Of a stretch of 64,000 nt of DNA, positions 32,187-41,697 are shown piece by piece. Numbering within the stretch: the first letter of the stretch is position 1; the number at the start of each line of letters is the position of its first letter. The notes beneath the pieces were generated by a model. The model saw only the letters and a list, made by a program, of their open reading frames with translations. It was not told the DNA's origin and ran no database searches. The stretch is from Amycolatopsis dendrobii (GTDB lineage Bacteria > Actinomycetota > Actinomycetes > Mycobacteriales > Pseudonocardiaceae), in NCBI RefSeq assembly GCF_014145675.1, contig NZ_JACGZW010000002.1:682001-746000 (forward strand). Direction: 5' to 3'. The position numbers were made by a program, and so were the translations under genes.

Positions 32187-34358
32187 ATGACCGAGAGCAA
32201 AACCATCCGTTGGGACAAGGATTCCGACGGCATCGTCACGCTGACCCTGGACGACCCGGACCAGTCGGCCAACACGATGAACCAGGCCTTCCGCGAGTCG
32301 CTCGCCGCGACCGTGGACCGGCTCGAGGCGGAGAAGGACGACATCGCCGGTGTCGTGCTCACCTCGGCGAAGAAGACCTTCTTCGCCGGCGGCGACCTGC
32401 GCGACCTGATCCAGGCGCAGCCGGAGCACGCGGCCGAGATCACCGCGTCCAGCACCGCGATGAAGGGCCAGATGCGCCGGCTCGAGCAGCTCGGCAAGCC
32501 GGTCGTCGCGGCCATCAACGGCGCGGCGCTCGGCGGCGGCCTCGAACTCGCGCTCGCGACGCACCACCGGATCGCGGCCGACGTCAAGGGCAGCCAGATC
32601 GGCCTGCCCGAGGTCACCCTCGGCCTGCTGCCCGGCGGTGGCGGCGTGGTCCGCACCGTGCGGCTGCTCGGCATCCAGAGCGCGCTGCTGAACGTCCTGC
32701 TGCAGGGCCAGCGGATGAAGCCGCGCAAGGCGCTGGAGATCGGCCTGGTGCACGAGGTCGTGGACACCGTCGACGAGCTGGTGCCCGCCGCGAAGGCGTG
32801 GATCAAGGCCAACCCCGATGCCGGCGTGCAGCCGTGGGACGTCAAGGGATACAAGATCCCGGGCGGCACCCCGTCGAACCCGAGCTTCGCGGCGAACCTG
32901 CCCGCGTTCCCGGCGAACCTGCGCAAGCAGCTCAAGGGCGCGCCGATGCCCGCGCCGCGCGCGATCCTCGCCGCCGCGATCGAAGGTTCGCAGGTCGACT
33001 TCGACACCGCGATCACGGTCGAGACGCGCTACTTCGTGAGCCTGGCCACCGGGCAGGTCTCGAAGAACATGACCAAGGCGTTCTTCTTCGACCTGCAGAC
33101 GATCAACTCCGGCGGTTCGCGTCCGGACGGGTTCGAGAAGTTCACCGCCAAGAAGGTCGGCGTGCTCGGCGCCGGGATGATGGGCGCCGCGATCGCCTAC
33201 GTGTCCGCGAAGGCGGGCATCGACGTGGTCCTCAAGGACGTCTCGCAGGAGGCGGCCGACAAGGGCAAGGGCTACGCGGTCAAGCTCGAGGAGAAGGCGC
33301 TCTCGCGCGGCAAGACCACGCAGGAGAAGTCGGACGCGCTGCTGGCGCGGATCAAGCCGACCGCCGACCCGGCCGACTTCGCGGGCGTCGACTTCGTCAT
33401 CGAGGCCGTGTTCGAGAGCGTCGAGCTGAAACACAAGGTGTTCGGCGAGATCGAGAGCATCGTCAACGCGGACGCGGTGCTGGGTTCCAACACCTCGACG
33501 CTGCCGATCACCACCCTCGCCGAGGGCGTGCAGCGCACCGAGGACTTCATCGGGATCCACTTCTTCTCGCCGGTGGACAAGATGCCGCTGGTCGAGATCA
33601 TCTGCGGCGAGAAGACGTCGCCCGCCACGCTGGCGAAGGTCTTCGACTACACGCTGCAGATCCGCAAGACCCCGATCGTCGTCAACGACAGCCGCGGCTT
33701 CTTCACCTCGCGGGTCATCGGCACCTTCATCAACGAGGCGGTCGCCGCGCTGGGCGAGGGCGTCGAACCGGCGTCGATCGAGCAGGCGGGTTCGCAGGCC
33801 GGCTACCCGGCCCCGCCGCTGCAGCTGATGGACGAGCTGACCCTGACGCTGCCGCGCAAGATCCGCGCGGAAACCCGCGCCGCGATCGAGGCCGCTGGCG
33901 GCACCTGGAACGCGCACGCGTCCGAGGCCGTCATCGACACGATGCTCGACAAGTACGACCGCAAGGGCCGCAGCAGCGGGGCCGGCTTCTACGAGTACGA
34001 CGAGAACGGCAAGCGCACCGGTCTGTGGCCGGGTCTGCGCGAGGCGTTCAACTCGGGTTCGGCGGACGTGCCGTTCGAGGACCTCAAGGAGCGCATGCTC
34101 TTCGCCGAGGCGCTGGAAACGGTGAAGTGCTTCGACGAGGGTGTCCTGACCTCGGTCGCGGACGCCAACATCGGGTCCATCTTCGGCATCGGCTACCCGG
34201 CCTGGACCGGTGGCGTGATCCAGTACATCAACCAGTACCAGGGCGGCTTGCAGGGCTTCGTGGACCGGGCCCGCGAGCTGGCGGCGCGGTACGGCAGCCA
34301 CTTCGAGCCGCCGCAGTCGCTGGTGGAGAAGGCCGCCAAGGGCGAGATCTACGAATAA
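32187..34358 (+). CDS. fadB: FadB: enoyl-CoA hydratase/3-hydroxyacyl-CoA dehydrogenase
   Basis: A 723-residue multifunctional beta-oxidation protein. Residues 1-200 are the crotonase-fold hydratase, with INGAALGGGLELALATH and GLPEVTLGLLPGGGG carrying the catalytic Glu. From about 325 the dehydrogenase begins with KVGVLGAGMMGAAIAYVSAKAG (NAD loop), then IHFFSPVDKMPLVEII with the catalytic His. It forms a complex with FadA encoded just upstream. ATG 32187 has GAGG seven bases ahead. A rho-independent hairpin with a T-run follows the stop. The double-bond isomerase activity of such proteins is possible but cannot be read from this sequence. Confidence 0.95.
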   Translation: MTESKTIRWDKDSDGIVTLTLDDPDQSANTMNQAFRESLAATVDRLEAEKDDIAGVVLTSAKKTFFAGGDLRDLIQAQPEHAAEITASSTAMKGQMRRLEQLGKPVVAAINGAALGGGLELALATHHRIAADVKGSQIGLPEVTLGLLPGGGGVVRTVRLLGIQSALLNVLLQGQRMKPRKALEIGLVHEVVDTVDELVPAAKAWIKANPDAGVQPWDVKGYKIPGGTPSNPSFAANLPAFPANLRKQLKGAPMPAPRAILAAAIEGSQVDFDTAITVETRYFVSLATGQVSKNMTKAFFFDLQTINSGGSRPDGFEKFTAKKVGVLGAGMMGAAIAYVSAKAGIDVVLKDVSQEAADKGKGYAVKLEEKALSRGKTTQEKSDALLARIKPTADPADFAGVDFVIEAVFESVELKHKVFGEIESIVNADAVLGSNTSTLPITTLAEGVQRTEDFIGIHFFSPVDKMPLVEIICGEKTSPATLAKVFDYTLQIRKTPIVVNDSRGFFTSRVIGTFINEAVAALGEGVEPASIEQAGSQAGYPAPPLQLMDELTLTLPRKIRAETRAAIEAAGGTWNAHASEAVIDTMLDKYDRKGRSSGAGFYEYDENGKRTGLWPGLREAFNSGSADVPFEDLKERMLFAEALETVKCFDEGVLTSVADANIGSIFGIGYPAWTGGVIQYINQYQGGLQGFVDRARELAARYGSHFEPPQSLVEKAAKGEIYE

Positions 34359-34371
34359 AGATCTTGTGACG

Positions 34372-34409
34372 ACGGGGCCGCTTCGGGGATTCTCCCGGGG
34401 CGGCCCCGT
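34372..34409 (+). terminator. Terminator of fadAB
   Basis: Ten-bp arms ACGGGGCCGC and GCGGCCCCGT with an inner CGGGGA/TCCCGG pairing are followed by TTTTTCGC. It starts 13 bases after the fadB stop. Confidence 0.85.
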
Positions 34410-34426
34410 TTTTCGCGGAGGTGACG

Positions 34427-34876
34427 ATGCCGGAAGAGCAACTGCCGTTCCTGGACGAACACCGGGTCGTCGTCCACGCCGACGCCGAGACCGCCTGGCG
34501 TGCGGTCAACCAGGTCATCGAACGTGTCTCCGGCCGCTTGGCCACCGGCTACGCCTGGGCCGTCGGCGCCGACGACTGGAAGGCGACCGGCTCCCGTCCG
34601 CTCGCCGAGGGGGCGACCGTCCCCGGGTTCCGGGTCGCCGCCGCCGAACCGCCCAGGCTGCTCGCGCTGGCCGGACGGCACCGGTTTTCCGAGTATCGCC
34701 TTACTTTCCGGCTTGAACCCGAGGCTCGAGGACAGACCCTGATCCTCGCTGAGAGCCGAGCGCGGTTTCCCGGGGTGCTCGGGTCCGGCTACCGCTTGCT
34801 CGTCATCGGGAGCGGCGGGCACGTCCTCGGCATGCGGAGGATGCTGGGAACGATTAAGCGCCTCGCGAACAGTTAA
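34427..34876 (+). CDS. SRPBCC/START-like small protein
   Basis: A 149-residue protein whose pattern (EHRVVVHADAETAWRAVNQVIE, GFRVAAAEPPRLLALAGRHRF, YRLTFRLEPE) fits the SRPBCC helix-grip fold that binds lipids or polyketides. I chose ATG 34427 because GGAGG (34417-34421) lies five bases upstream; GTG 34421 overlaps that site. It stands alone between the fadAB terminator and the large membrane protein, with an AT-rich stretch after it. Ligand and role are unknown. Confidence 0.7.
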   Translation: MPEEQLPFLDEHRVVVHADAETAWRAVNQVIERVSGRLATGYAWAVGADDWKATGSRPLAEGATVPGFRVAAAEPPRLLALAGRHRFSEYRLTFRLEPEARGQTLILAESRARFPGVLGSGYRLLVIGSGGHVLGMRRMLGTIKRLANS

Positions 34877-35085
34877 TTCCCTATTTATTGCGGACTTATT
34901 CTACGTTTTTCGTAGCAGTGGTGAATTGATCGCCGCGGGGGTAGCTGAGCGCAACCGCGCGTCCAGCGAACGGCTGAACCCCGGCCACCCGAACGGCCGC
35001 ACGCGGTCCGGAACAAATCGAATAACCCTTGCCATGTCGGCATAAATCCGGGACCCCTCCCGGCCGCCGCATGGGATACTTCGGC

Positions 35086-37887
35086 ATGGACCAGACGGTG
35101 GCCGTCGCGGGGGAGCAGCTCGCGTTCGCTGGTGCGGATCGGCTCGTCAAGCTGATCGGGGCGCTTTATCAGCGGCCCCGCGTCGGCGACCGGCCGCGGG
35201 AATTGCGGGACGACGGAGAATGGCGTCCCGGTTATCACCGAGAACGTGCCGAGCGGCGCGGGCTCCCGATGGTGTGCCTCGTAGGAGAGGCGCGCGAGGG
35301 GGTGCTCGAAGAGCTGGGTTCGCGGTTGCAGAACGCGAAACCGGCGGGCACCGTGCGTTCCGTTTATTTCTCGCTTGCCGACCGGCCGGACGTCGACACG
35401 CCGGGCAAAGCGACCGAGGCGAGCGTCGAGGTGGTGCGCGATCTTCTGTGGCGCGTCCGCAACACCCTCGTCCGCAGCGGCCGCACGCGCGAAAGCCGGT
35501 TGCGGTTCCGGCTGTTCACGTTGGTCGACCAGCTCATGGCGAAGCAGTTTCCGGACGACGACACCGATCCCGAACGCACGTTGCTGCGCGAGTTGCAGGA
35601 GAACGGCCTGCTGATCCGGTTCCGCTCGGCTATCGAGAGCGTCAGCCGCGAACTGGTGCCGCAGCATCCGACCTGGCGGTTTCCGTTGCTGCTGCTGCGC
35701 TGGCTGACGATCGGCACCTTCCGGATCGCTGTCACCGGGCGCGTCCCCGGGCTGTCCGGACGGTATCGCTGGTTCCTGCGCCAGCCGCATCTCGCCCCGG
35801 AGATGTCGGGCAGCTTCGTTCGCTTCGCGATGCGGCTCACCGACGGCGAATGGCAGAAGGAATCGCCTCAGTACGTCGCTCGGCTGCTGGTCAACGCGTT
35901 CCTGGAGGACCTGCGGCGCGAGTACCGGCTGCGGCCGTGGCAGTTCTGGCGGCGTCGCCGGATGACGTATCCGGTGCTGCTGCTCGACGAGGTCGGCCCG
36001 GCCAACGGCGGTTACCGGCTGCTGGAGCTGATCAACGAAGTCCGCAACCAGGTCGGACTCTTCGACCCACTGCTCGTGGTCAGCGCGAGCCAGGCGCCGC
36101 CGCCGGATGCCGCGCCGAGCGAGGACCGGCCGAAGTACCACGCCGCCGACGCCGCCGACGCGTACCGGGTGTGGCAGAACCGGCTCGGCGCGGACCGCCG
36201 CGCCCGCCGCCCCACCGCGTGGTACCTGCCGATCGGGCTCGACGCACCGCAGACCGAGACCGAAAAAACCGAGGTGCGCAAGCGAATGCTGGCCCTCGGC
36301 GAGCATTACGACCTGTCCGGCGGACGCGGACGGGCGGCGTGGTGGACGACGCGCTGGGTGCGGGCCGGGGTGCCCGCGGTCGTGCTCGCGCTGGTCGCCG
36401 GGTTCGCCGTCGTGCGCTATCAGTCCTTTCTGGACAGTCACTGCGGCACGTCGAGCGAGTGGCTGACCCGGGTGGACGACCAGTGCGTCGGGGTGTCCGA
36501 CGGCACCTTCACGCTGTTCTCCCCGGTCGACAAGGAGGGGACGATCCAGCAGGTCGAGGCGGTGATCGCGGACCAGAACCGGCGGGCAGAGGAACTGCAC
36601 CAGCAGCATCCGGAACGGCCGTACATCACGCTGGTCGACCTGGAGGCGCTGACGTCGTCGAACGACACCGCCGAAGGGCTCACCGCGGAACGGGAATCGC
36701 TGGAGGGGTTCGCGGTCGCGCAGTCGCGGCAACTCGACGCGACCGCCGCGGCCGAACCGATCGTGCGCATGCTGATCGCCAACGGAGGCAGGGGAATGCT
36801 CCAGGGCGCTGCGGTCGCGAGGACGCTGCTGGAAATGGCGAAACAGGACCCCAGCATCGTCGGCGTGGTCGGACTCGACATGAGCAGCCGCCCGACCTCC
36901 GACACGATCCGCGCGCTGGCCGACGCGGGCATTCCGGTGGTCGCCGCGACGCTCACCGCCGATCAGCTCGCGGACCAGAACCCGATCTACTACCAGGTCG
37001 CGCCCCAGAACCGCCGGGAAGCCGCGGTGGCCGCGGCGTTCGCCGCCCAGCGCCCCGGCCCCCGGTCGCTCCGCGTCTACTACCCCGACGACGACACCGA
37101 TTACTACAGCACGAACCTCCGCGACGATGTGCTGACCTCGTTCAAACACGCGGGTTTCACCGTCGAGGCACGCGCGTTCGAACCGAACAGCGGAGACGCG
37201 AAGGCCCCGTCCGGCAACCGGACTGTCGGCAAGGCCGGGGCAGCCGGACGGGACATCTGCTCCTACGACGGCTTCGCGTTCTTCGCCGGCCGGGGCGTCC
37301 CGGACTTCGGCGAATTCCTCGCCGGAGCCGCGCAATGCGGCAGCAAAGCGACGATCATCGGCGACGACGACGTCTCCCGTTACGTCGCGAATTCCGTTTC
37401 GCGGGAAGGCAATCGCGCGTTGTCCTACTACTATCTCGCGCTAGCGAGCGCCCCGGCGACGCCCGCGAAAGGCCTCGCGCGGGACTTCTACACCACGCTC
37501 AACGCCAAGTTCGCCTTCGAGCACACGGAAAAAGGCCGATCGTTCGACGGTCACGCCGCGCTGTCCTACGACGCCGCATTGGTGATGATCACCGCGACCG
37601 CGTACCTGCGCGAGACGTCAACGAACATCCCGGTAACGCCCGGCGCGGTATGGCGCGAGATCGCCGCGATTCACACCTCGCGGCCGGACGCCAACCAGAC
37701 CAACAAATACATCGAAGGAGTCAGCGGAACCATCGACTACGGCGGAGACATCGGCAGGCACGTCCCGCAGGACAAACCCCTCGCGGTACTGCGCGTCCAA
37801 GGCGGCGAGGTCGACCCGGAACTGCAGGGCTTCTGCGGCAAGGCGGTCTTCCGGGCGCCGGATCCGTGGTGTCCCGCGGACGGCTGA
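35086..37887 (+). CDS. One-pass membrane receptor: NTPase-like domain + type I substrate-binding domain
   Basis: A 933-residue protein with two unlike halves. Residues 1-425 look cytosolic: an NTPase-like core with a Walker B-like VLLLDEV (297-303) and a following FDPLLVVSAS strand, but no recognisable Walker A. A membrane helix spans about 429-448 (VPAVVLALVAGFAVV). Residues 450-933 resemble the type I periplasmic-binding fold of Leu/Ile/Val-binding proteins (VVGLDMSSRPTSDTIRALAD, GIPVVAATLTADQLAD) and hold six Cys, enough for three disulfides, outside the cell. Similar fused proteins occur in actinomycetes, labelled as substrate-binding proteins, with no proven function. Starts at 35029, 35071 and 35086 are possible; I chose 35086 as the least padded. 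Confidence 0.78.
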   Translation: MDQTVAVAGEQLAFAGADRLVKLIGALYQRPRVGDRPRELRDDGEWRPGYHRERAERRGLPMVCLVGEAREGVLEELGSRLQNAKPAGTVRSVYFSLADRPDVDTPGKATEASVEVVRDLLWRVRNTLVRSGRTRESRLRFRLFTLVDQLMAKQFPDDDTDPERTLLRELQENGLLIRFRSAIESVSRELVPQHPTWRFPLLLLRWLTIGTFRIAVTGRVPGLSGRYRWFLRQPHLAPEMSGSFVRFAMRLTDGEWQKESPQYVARLLVNAFLEDLRREYRLRPWQFWRRRRMTYPVLLLDEVGPANGGYRLLELINEVRNQVGLFDPLLVVSASQAPPPDAAPSEDRPKYHAADAADAYRVWQNRLGADRRARRPTAWYLPIGLDAPQTETEKTEVRKRMLALGEHYDLSGGRGRAAWWTTRWVRAGVPAVVLALVAGFAVVRYQSFLDSHCGTSSEWLTRVDDQCVGVSDGTFTLFSPVDKEGTIQQVEAVIADQNRRAEELHQQHPERPYITLVDLEALTSSNDTAEGLTAERESLEGFAVAQSRQLDATAAAEPIVRMLIANGGRGMLQGAAVARTLLEMAKQDPSIVGVVGLDMSSRPTSDTIRALADAGIPVVAATLTADQLADQNPIYYQVAPQNRREAAVAAAFAAQRPGPRSLRVYYPDDDTDYYSTNLRDDVLTSFKHAGFTVEARAFEPNSGDAKAPSGNRTVGKAGAAGRDICSYDGFAFFAGRGVPDFGEFLAGAAQCGSKATIIGDDDVSRYVANSVSREGNRALSYYYLALASAPATPAKGLARDFYTTLNAKFAFEHTEKGRSFDGHAALSYDAALVMITATAYLRETSTNIPVTPGAVWREIAAIHTSRPDANQTNKYIEGVSGTIDYGGDIGRHVPQDKPLAVLRVQGGEVDPELQGFCGKAVFRAPDPWCPADG

Positions 37888-37888
37888 A

Positions 37889-37916
37889 CCGCGGGCGGTC
37901 GGCCAAATGCCCGCGG
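37889..37916 (+). terminator. Probable terminator after the receptor gene
   Basis: An 8-bp stem CCGCGGGC/GCCCGCGG lies one base past the stop codon, followed by GGTTTTCC. It is a modest hairpin with a short T-run. Confidence 0.45.
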
Positions 37917-38054
37917 CGGTTTTCCGCGGGCCGGCGTAGCCGTTTTGTCTCGCCGCGTTCAGGCGATGCCCTGCGGGTGCGCAGGCGGCCGCTGTAACAG
38001 TTTTCCGCGGCTTCTCGACCTCTCCGATTACCTGGATCGTGAGGGAGGTTCCGC

Positions 38055-38603
38055 ATGTGGCGAAAACTGGGGATGGCTCTGGCCGCGGGTGTTCTGGTCG
38101 CCGGGTGCGGAGCGGCAACCGCGCCGGCGGAAGACCCGGCTTCGGTCGTGCCGAGCGACTACTCGCCGTCGACCACGTACAGCGAGCCGGACACGTACTC
38201 CGAAACCTCGACGACGTCGGTCACGTCGCCGGAGACCACGCAGCAGCAGTTCGCGCCGCCCACGACCGCGGCGAAACCCAAGGCCGCGCCGAAAACCCCG
38301 GCCGCGCCGGAGATCCAGGCGCCCACGTTCGACGTGCCGACGTTCGAGGTACCCACATTCCAGGTGCCCGATCAGGCCGCTCCGCCGTACCAGGCTGCGC
38401 CTTCGGCACAGCCAACGACCCCGGATCCCGTGCCCGCCGACTGCGGCCCCGGCTACTACCGCAACTCCTCGGGAACCTGCGTCCACAATCCGTCTTCGAA
38501 CCCTTCGGGAGCGACCGCGCTCTGCAACGACGGCACCTACAGCTACAGCCAGCACCGTTCCGGCACCTGCTCCGGCCACGGCGGCGTCAAACAGTGGCTC
38601 TGA
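38055..38603 (+). CDS. Lipoprotein with DUF3761-like C-terminal domain
   Basis: A 182-residue exported lipoprotein. The signal peptide ends in the lipobox LVAGC (Cys18). A Ser/Thr/Pro/Glu-rich linker with the repeats FDVPTFEVPTFQVP near residues 95-110 follows. The last 50 residues (CGPGYYRNSSGTCVHNP and CSGHGGVKQWL) match the DUF3761 pattern of small Cys-rich, zinc-finger-like domains seen at the C-terminus of secreted actinobacterial proteins. GAGGGAG precedes ATG 38055. Function is unknown; a surface or periplasmic protein facing the outside is likely. Confidence 0.85.
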   Translation: MWRKLGMALAAGVLVAGCGAATAPAEDPASVVPSDYSPSTTYSEPDTYSETSTTSVTSPETTQQQFAPPTTAAKPKAAPKTPAAPEIQAPTFDVPTFEVPTFQVPDQAAPPYQAAPSAQPTTPDPVPADCGPGYYRNSSGTCVHNPSSNPSGATALCNDGTYSYSQHRSGTCSGHGGVKQWL

Positions 38604-38722
38604 CCCAACCCGGCATTGGGCCAAACGGACCATCCCGGTAAGTCGGATCGATCACGAACCGCCCGTTCCTCCCGTCCCGACCGGTAGCGTGCGAATCCGG
38701 TACGGCATACGGGACGGGGGAC

Positions 38723-40129
38723 GTGGTGGCGCGGGCGGGTTCGGGGCCGATCATCGTGGTGCTCGCGTCGTGCGGGCTGGTCGCTTCGTTCATGCAGACG
38801 CTGGTCATCCCGTTGATCCCGGCGTTCCCGAGACTGCTCGACACCACGCCGACGGACGCGTCGTGGGTCATCACCGTCACGCTGCTGGCCGCTGCGGTGT
38901 GCACGCCGGTCGCCGGGCGGCTCGGCGATCTCTACGGCAAGCGTCGCGTGTTGCTGGTGAGCCTGGCGGTGCTGATCGCCGGGTCCGTGGTCTCTGCGCT
39001 CACCAGTTCGCTCGCGCTGATGATCGTCGGCCGCGGGTTGCAGGGCTGCGCGATGGGCGTCATTCCGCTCGGCATCAGCATCATGCGCGACGAACTGCCG
39101 CCGGAACGCGTGAGCGGCGCGATTTCGCTGATGAGCGCGACGCTCGGCGTCGGCGGTGCGATCGGGTTGCCGGTCGCGGCGATCGTGGCCGAGCACGCGG
39201 ACTGGCACGTTCTGTTCTGGGGCGCGGCCGGGCTCGGACTCGGGTGTGCACTGCTGATCCTGCGGTTCGTGCCGGAATCGCCGGTCCGCACGCCCGCGCC
39301 GTTCGATTTCCTCGGCACGCTCGGGTTGATCGTCGGCCTCACCAGCCTGTTGCTGCCGATCGTGAAGGGCGGCGAGTGGGGCTGGGGCAGTCCGGCGACG
39401 CTCGGGTTCGCCGCGACGGCCGCGGTCGTTCTCGCGGCGTGGGGCTGGTATCAGCTGCGTCGTCGCGACCCGCTGGTCGATCTGCGCGTTTCGGCGCGGC
39501 GGCCGGTGTTGTTCACGAACCTCGCGTCGGTCCTCGTCGGCTTCGCGATGTACGCGATGTCGTTGTCGTTCCCGCAGTTGCTGCAGGCGCCTTCGGCCAC
39601 CGGCTACGGTCTCGGGCTCAGCATGGTGGAAGCCGGGCTGTGCCTCGCGCCGAACGGCCTGGTCATGATGGCGCTGTCCCCGGTCTCCGCGCGGCTGACC
39701 AACCGCTACGGCGCGCGTGTCACGCTCATGACCGGCGCGATCGTGATCGCGGTCGGCTACGTCTTCGCGATTTTCCTGATGGCCAACGCGGTCGAGCTGA
39801 TCATCGCGTCGGTGATCATCGGGGCTGGCGTCGGAATCGCTTACGCCGCTATGCCAGCGCTGATCATGAGCGCGGTGCCGGTCACCGAAACCGCGTCGGC
39901 GAACGGGCTGAACTCGCTCATGCGGTCCGTCGGCACCTCGACGTCCAGTGCCGTGATGGCCACGATGCTCGCCCACCTGACAATCACCGTCGGCTCGTTC
40001 ACCGTGCCCTCGCTCGCGGGTTTCCGCGCCACGTTCGCGGTCGCCGCGGTGGCGGCGGCGGCCGGGCTGGCGTTGACCGCGGTGGTGCCGCGGTTCCGTC
40101 CCGCCAGCCCGGAACTCGCCCGCGTCTAG
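38723..40129 (+). CDS. MFS drug exporter (DHA2/EmrB-like)
   Basis: A 468-residue major facilitator of the proton-driven drug exporter type. It has the motif GRLGDLYGKRRVLL between helices 2 and 3 and IVGRGLQGCAMGVIPLGISIMRDE near residue 100. About fourteen helices are predicted, as in the DHA2 group. GTG 38723 is preceded by GGGGGA. It shares the 3' end with the convergent TPP enzyme gene, overlapping by four bases. Substrate unknown; antibiotics or dyes are typical of the group. Confidence 0.88.
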   Translation: MVARAGSGPIIVVLASCGLVASFMQTLVIPLIPAFPRLLDTTPTDASWVITVTLLAAAVCTPVAGRLGDLYGKRRVLLVSLAVLIAGSVVSALTSSLALMIVGRGLQGCAMGVIPLGISIMRDELPPERVSGAISLMSATLGVGGAIGLPVAAIVAEHADWHVLFWGAAGLGLGCALLILRFVPESPVRTPAPFDFLGTLGLIVGLTSLLLPIVKGGEWGWGSPATLGFAATAAVVLAAWGWYQLRRRDPLVDLRVSARRPVLFTNLASVLVGFAMYAMSLSFPQLLQAPSATGYGLGLSMVEAGLCLAPNGLVMMALSPVSARLTNRYGARVTLMTGAIVIAVGYVFAIFLMANAVELIIASVIIGAGVGIAYAAMPALIMSAVPVTETASANGLNSLMRSVGTSTSSAVMATMLAHLTITVGSFTVPSLAGFRATFAVAAVAAAAGLALTAVVPRFRPASPELARV

Positions 40130-41697
40130 AGCAGCGGCGGAACGGCCGCGTCGATCAGGTGCGGCCCCGGTTCGGCGATCGCGCGCCGGAACTGTTCGGC
40201 CAGTTCTTCCGCGGTCGTCGCCCGGGTCGCCGGGACGCCCATGCCCTCGGCGATCTTCACGAAGTCCAGGTCCGGACGGCCGATGTCCAGCAGGTCCTTC
40301 GCGCGCGGCCCGTCTCCGGCCGCGCCGACCCGCTGCAGTTCCATCCGGAGGATCGCGTACGCGTTGTTGTTGAGCACCACTGTGGTGACGTCGAGGTTCT
40401 CGCGCGCTTGCGTCCACAGCGCGGAGATCGTGTACATCGCGCTGCCGTCGGATTCGAGGTTGACCACGGGCCGCTGCGGAGCCGCGATCGCCGCGCCGAC
40501 GGCCACCGGCATGCCGTAGCCGATCGCGCCGCCGGTCAGGGTCAGCACGTCGTGCCGCGGCGCGCCCGCGGTCGCGGCGGGGAGCATGAGCCCGGACGTG
40601 TTCGCCTCGTCCACGATGATCGCGTTCTCCGGCAGCAGCGCGCCGATGACGTCGACCCAGTTCTGCGGGGTGAGCGGACCGGCGGGCAGTGCCGGCCGCC
40701 CGGCCTCCTGCAAGACCGGCTCGGTGTCCGCGGCCACCAGCGCGGCGACCGCTTCCAGCGCGGCGGAGACGTCCTGGCCCGCCGTGGCGAGGACGTGGAC
40801 GTCGGCGCCTTCCGGGGTCAGCTCGCTCGGCATGCCGGGGTAGGCGAAGAACGACACCGGCGCCCTCGTGCCCGCGACGATCAGGTGCTTGATCCCGTCC
40901 AGCTGGTATTTGACGTGCTCGGCGAGATAACCCAGCCGTTCGATGGCGGGCAGCCCGGCGCCGCGCTCCAGCCGCGCAGGGAACGTTTCGGCGAACGCCT
41001 TCACCCCGGTCGCGGCCGCGATCCGGCTGGTCGCGCGCAAACCCGCTTCGCGGCAAGCGGATCCGCCGATCAGCAACGCCACCGGCTCGCCGCCGCGCAG
41101 CAGGTCCGCGATCTTCTGCACGGTCGTCGAATCGACCGTCTGCGGCACGCGCGGCGGAATCGGCTCGCACGTTTCGCCGCCCTCGCCCCACGACGCGTCG
41201 GCGGGAAGGATCAGGGTCGCGACCCGGCCCGGTGCGTCCTGTGCCGCCGCGACCGCCGCCGCGGCGTCCGCGCCGACATCCTTCGTGTGCCCGGACCGGC
41301 GCACCCAGCCTTCGAGCGAGCCCGCGATGGCGTCGATGTCCGACTCCAGCGGAGCGTCGTACTGCTTGTGATACGTGGCGTGGTCGCCGATCACGTTGAC
41401 CACCGGCGTGTGCGCGCGCCGCGCGTTGTGCAGGTTCGCCAGGCCGTTCCCGAGCCCGGGGCCGAGGTGCAGCAGCGTCGCGGCGGGCTTGCCCGCGACC
41501 CGCGCGTACCCGTCCGCGGCACCGGTCACGACGCCCTCGAACAGCGCGAGCACGCCGCGCATCTCCGGCACCGAATCGAGCGCGGCGACGAAATGCATTT
41601 CCGACGTGCCGGGGTTGGAGAAGCACACGTCGACCCCGCTGTCGACGAGCGTGCGGATGAGGGACTGGGCGCCGTTGAGCGTGCTCACTGTGCTCAC
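40126..41697 (-). CDS. Thiamine-diphosphate enzyme (IlvX-like)
   Basis: A 523-residue ThDP enzyme of the acetolactate-synthase/benzoylformate-decarboxylase superfamily. The catalytic Glu is in FEGVVTGAADGYAR near residue 54. The cofactor metal motif reads ESDGSAMYTISALWTQ with NNNAYAI, closer to IlvX than to anabolic IlvB (which has GDG). No small regulatory subunit gene is nearby, which argues against branched-chain amino acid biosynthesis. It overlaps the upstream FAD-oxidase gene by four bases (ATGA), so the two act together, perhaps to make or remove a 2-keto or 2-hydroxy acid. Substrate unknown. Confidence 0.85.
   Translation of the reverse strand: MSTVSTLNGAQSLIRTLVDSGVDVCFSNPGTSEMHFVAALDSVPEMRGVLALFEGVVTGAADGYARVAGKPAATLLHLGPGLGNGLANLHNARRAHTPVVNVIGDHATYHKQYDAPLESDIDAIAGSLEGWVRRSGHTKDVGADAAAAVAAAQDAPGRVATLILPADASWGEGGETCEPIPPRVPQTVDSTTVQKIADLLRGGEPVALLIGGSACREAGLRATSRIAAATGVKAFAETFPARLERGAGLPAIERLGYLAEHVKYQLDGIKHLIVAGTRAPVSFFAYPGMPSELTPEGADVHVLATAGQDVSAALEAVAALVAADTEPVLQEAGRPALPAGPLTPQNWVDVIGALLPENAIIVDEANTSGLMLPAATAGAPRHDVLTLTGGAIGYGMPVAVGAAIAAPQRPVVNLESDGSAMYTISALWTQARENLDVTTVVLNNNAYAILRMELQRVGAAGDGPRAKDLLDIGRPDLDFVKIAEGMGVPATRATTAEELAEQFRRAIAEPGPHLIDAAVPPLL

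Noticed and set aside
35086..37887. Receptor protein considered as a STAND/NLR-type antiphage sensor
   Set aside because: No intact Walker A, no effector domain and no defence genes nearby.
35220..37997. Second long plus-strand frame inside the receptor gene
   Set aside because: Its product is almost only Arg, Ala, Gly and Pro, typical of a shifted G/C-rich frame; the real protein is in the other frame.
40126..41697. ThDP enzyme as the anabolic acetolactate synthase IlvB
   Set aside because: No ilvN or ilvC gene follows and the cofactor motif reads SDG rather than GDG; an IlvX-like role fits better.
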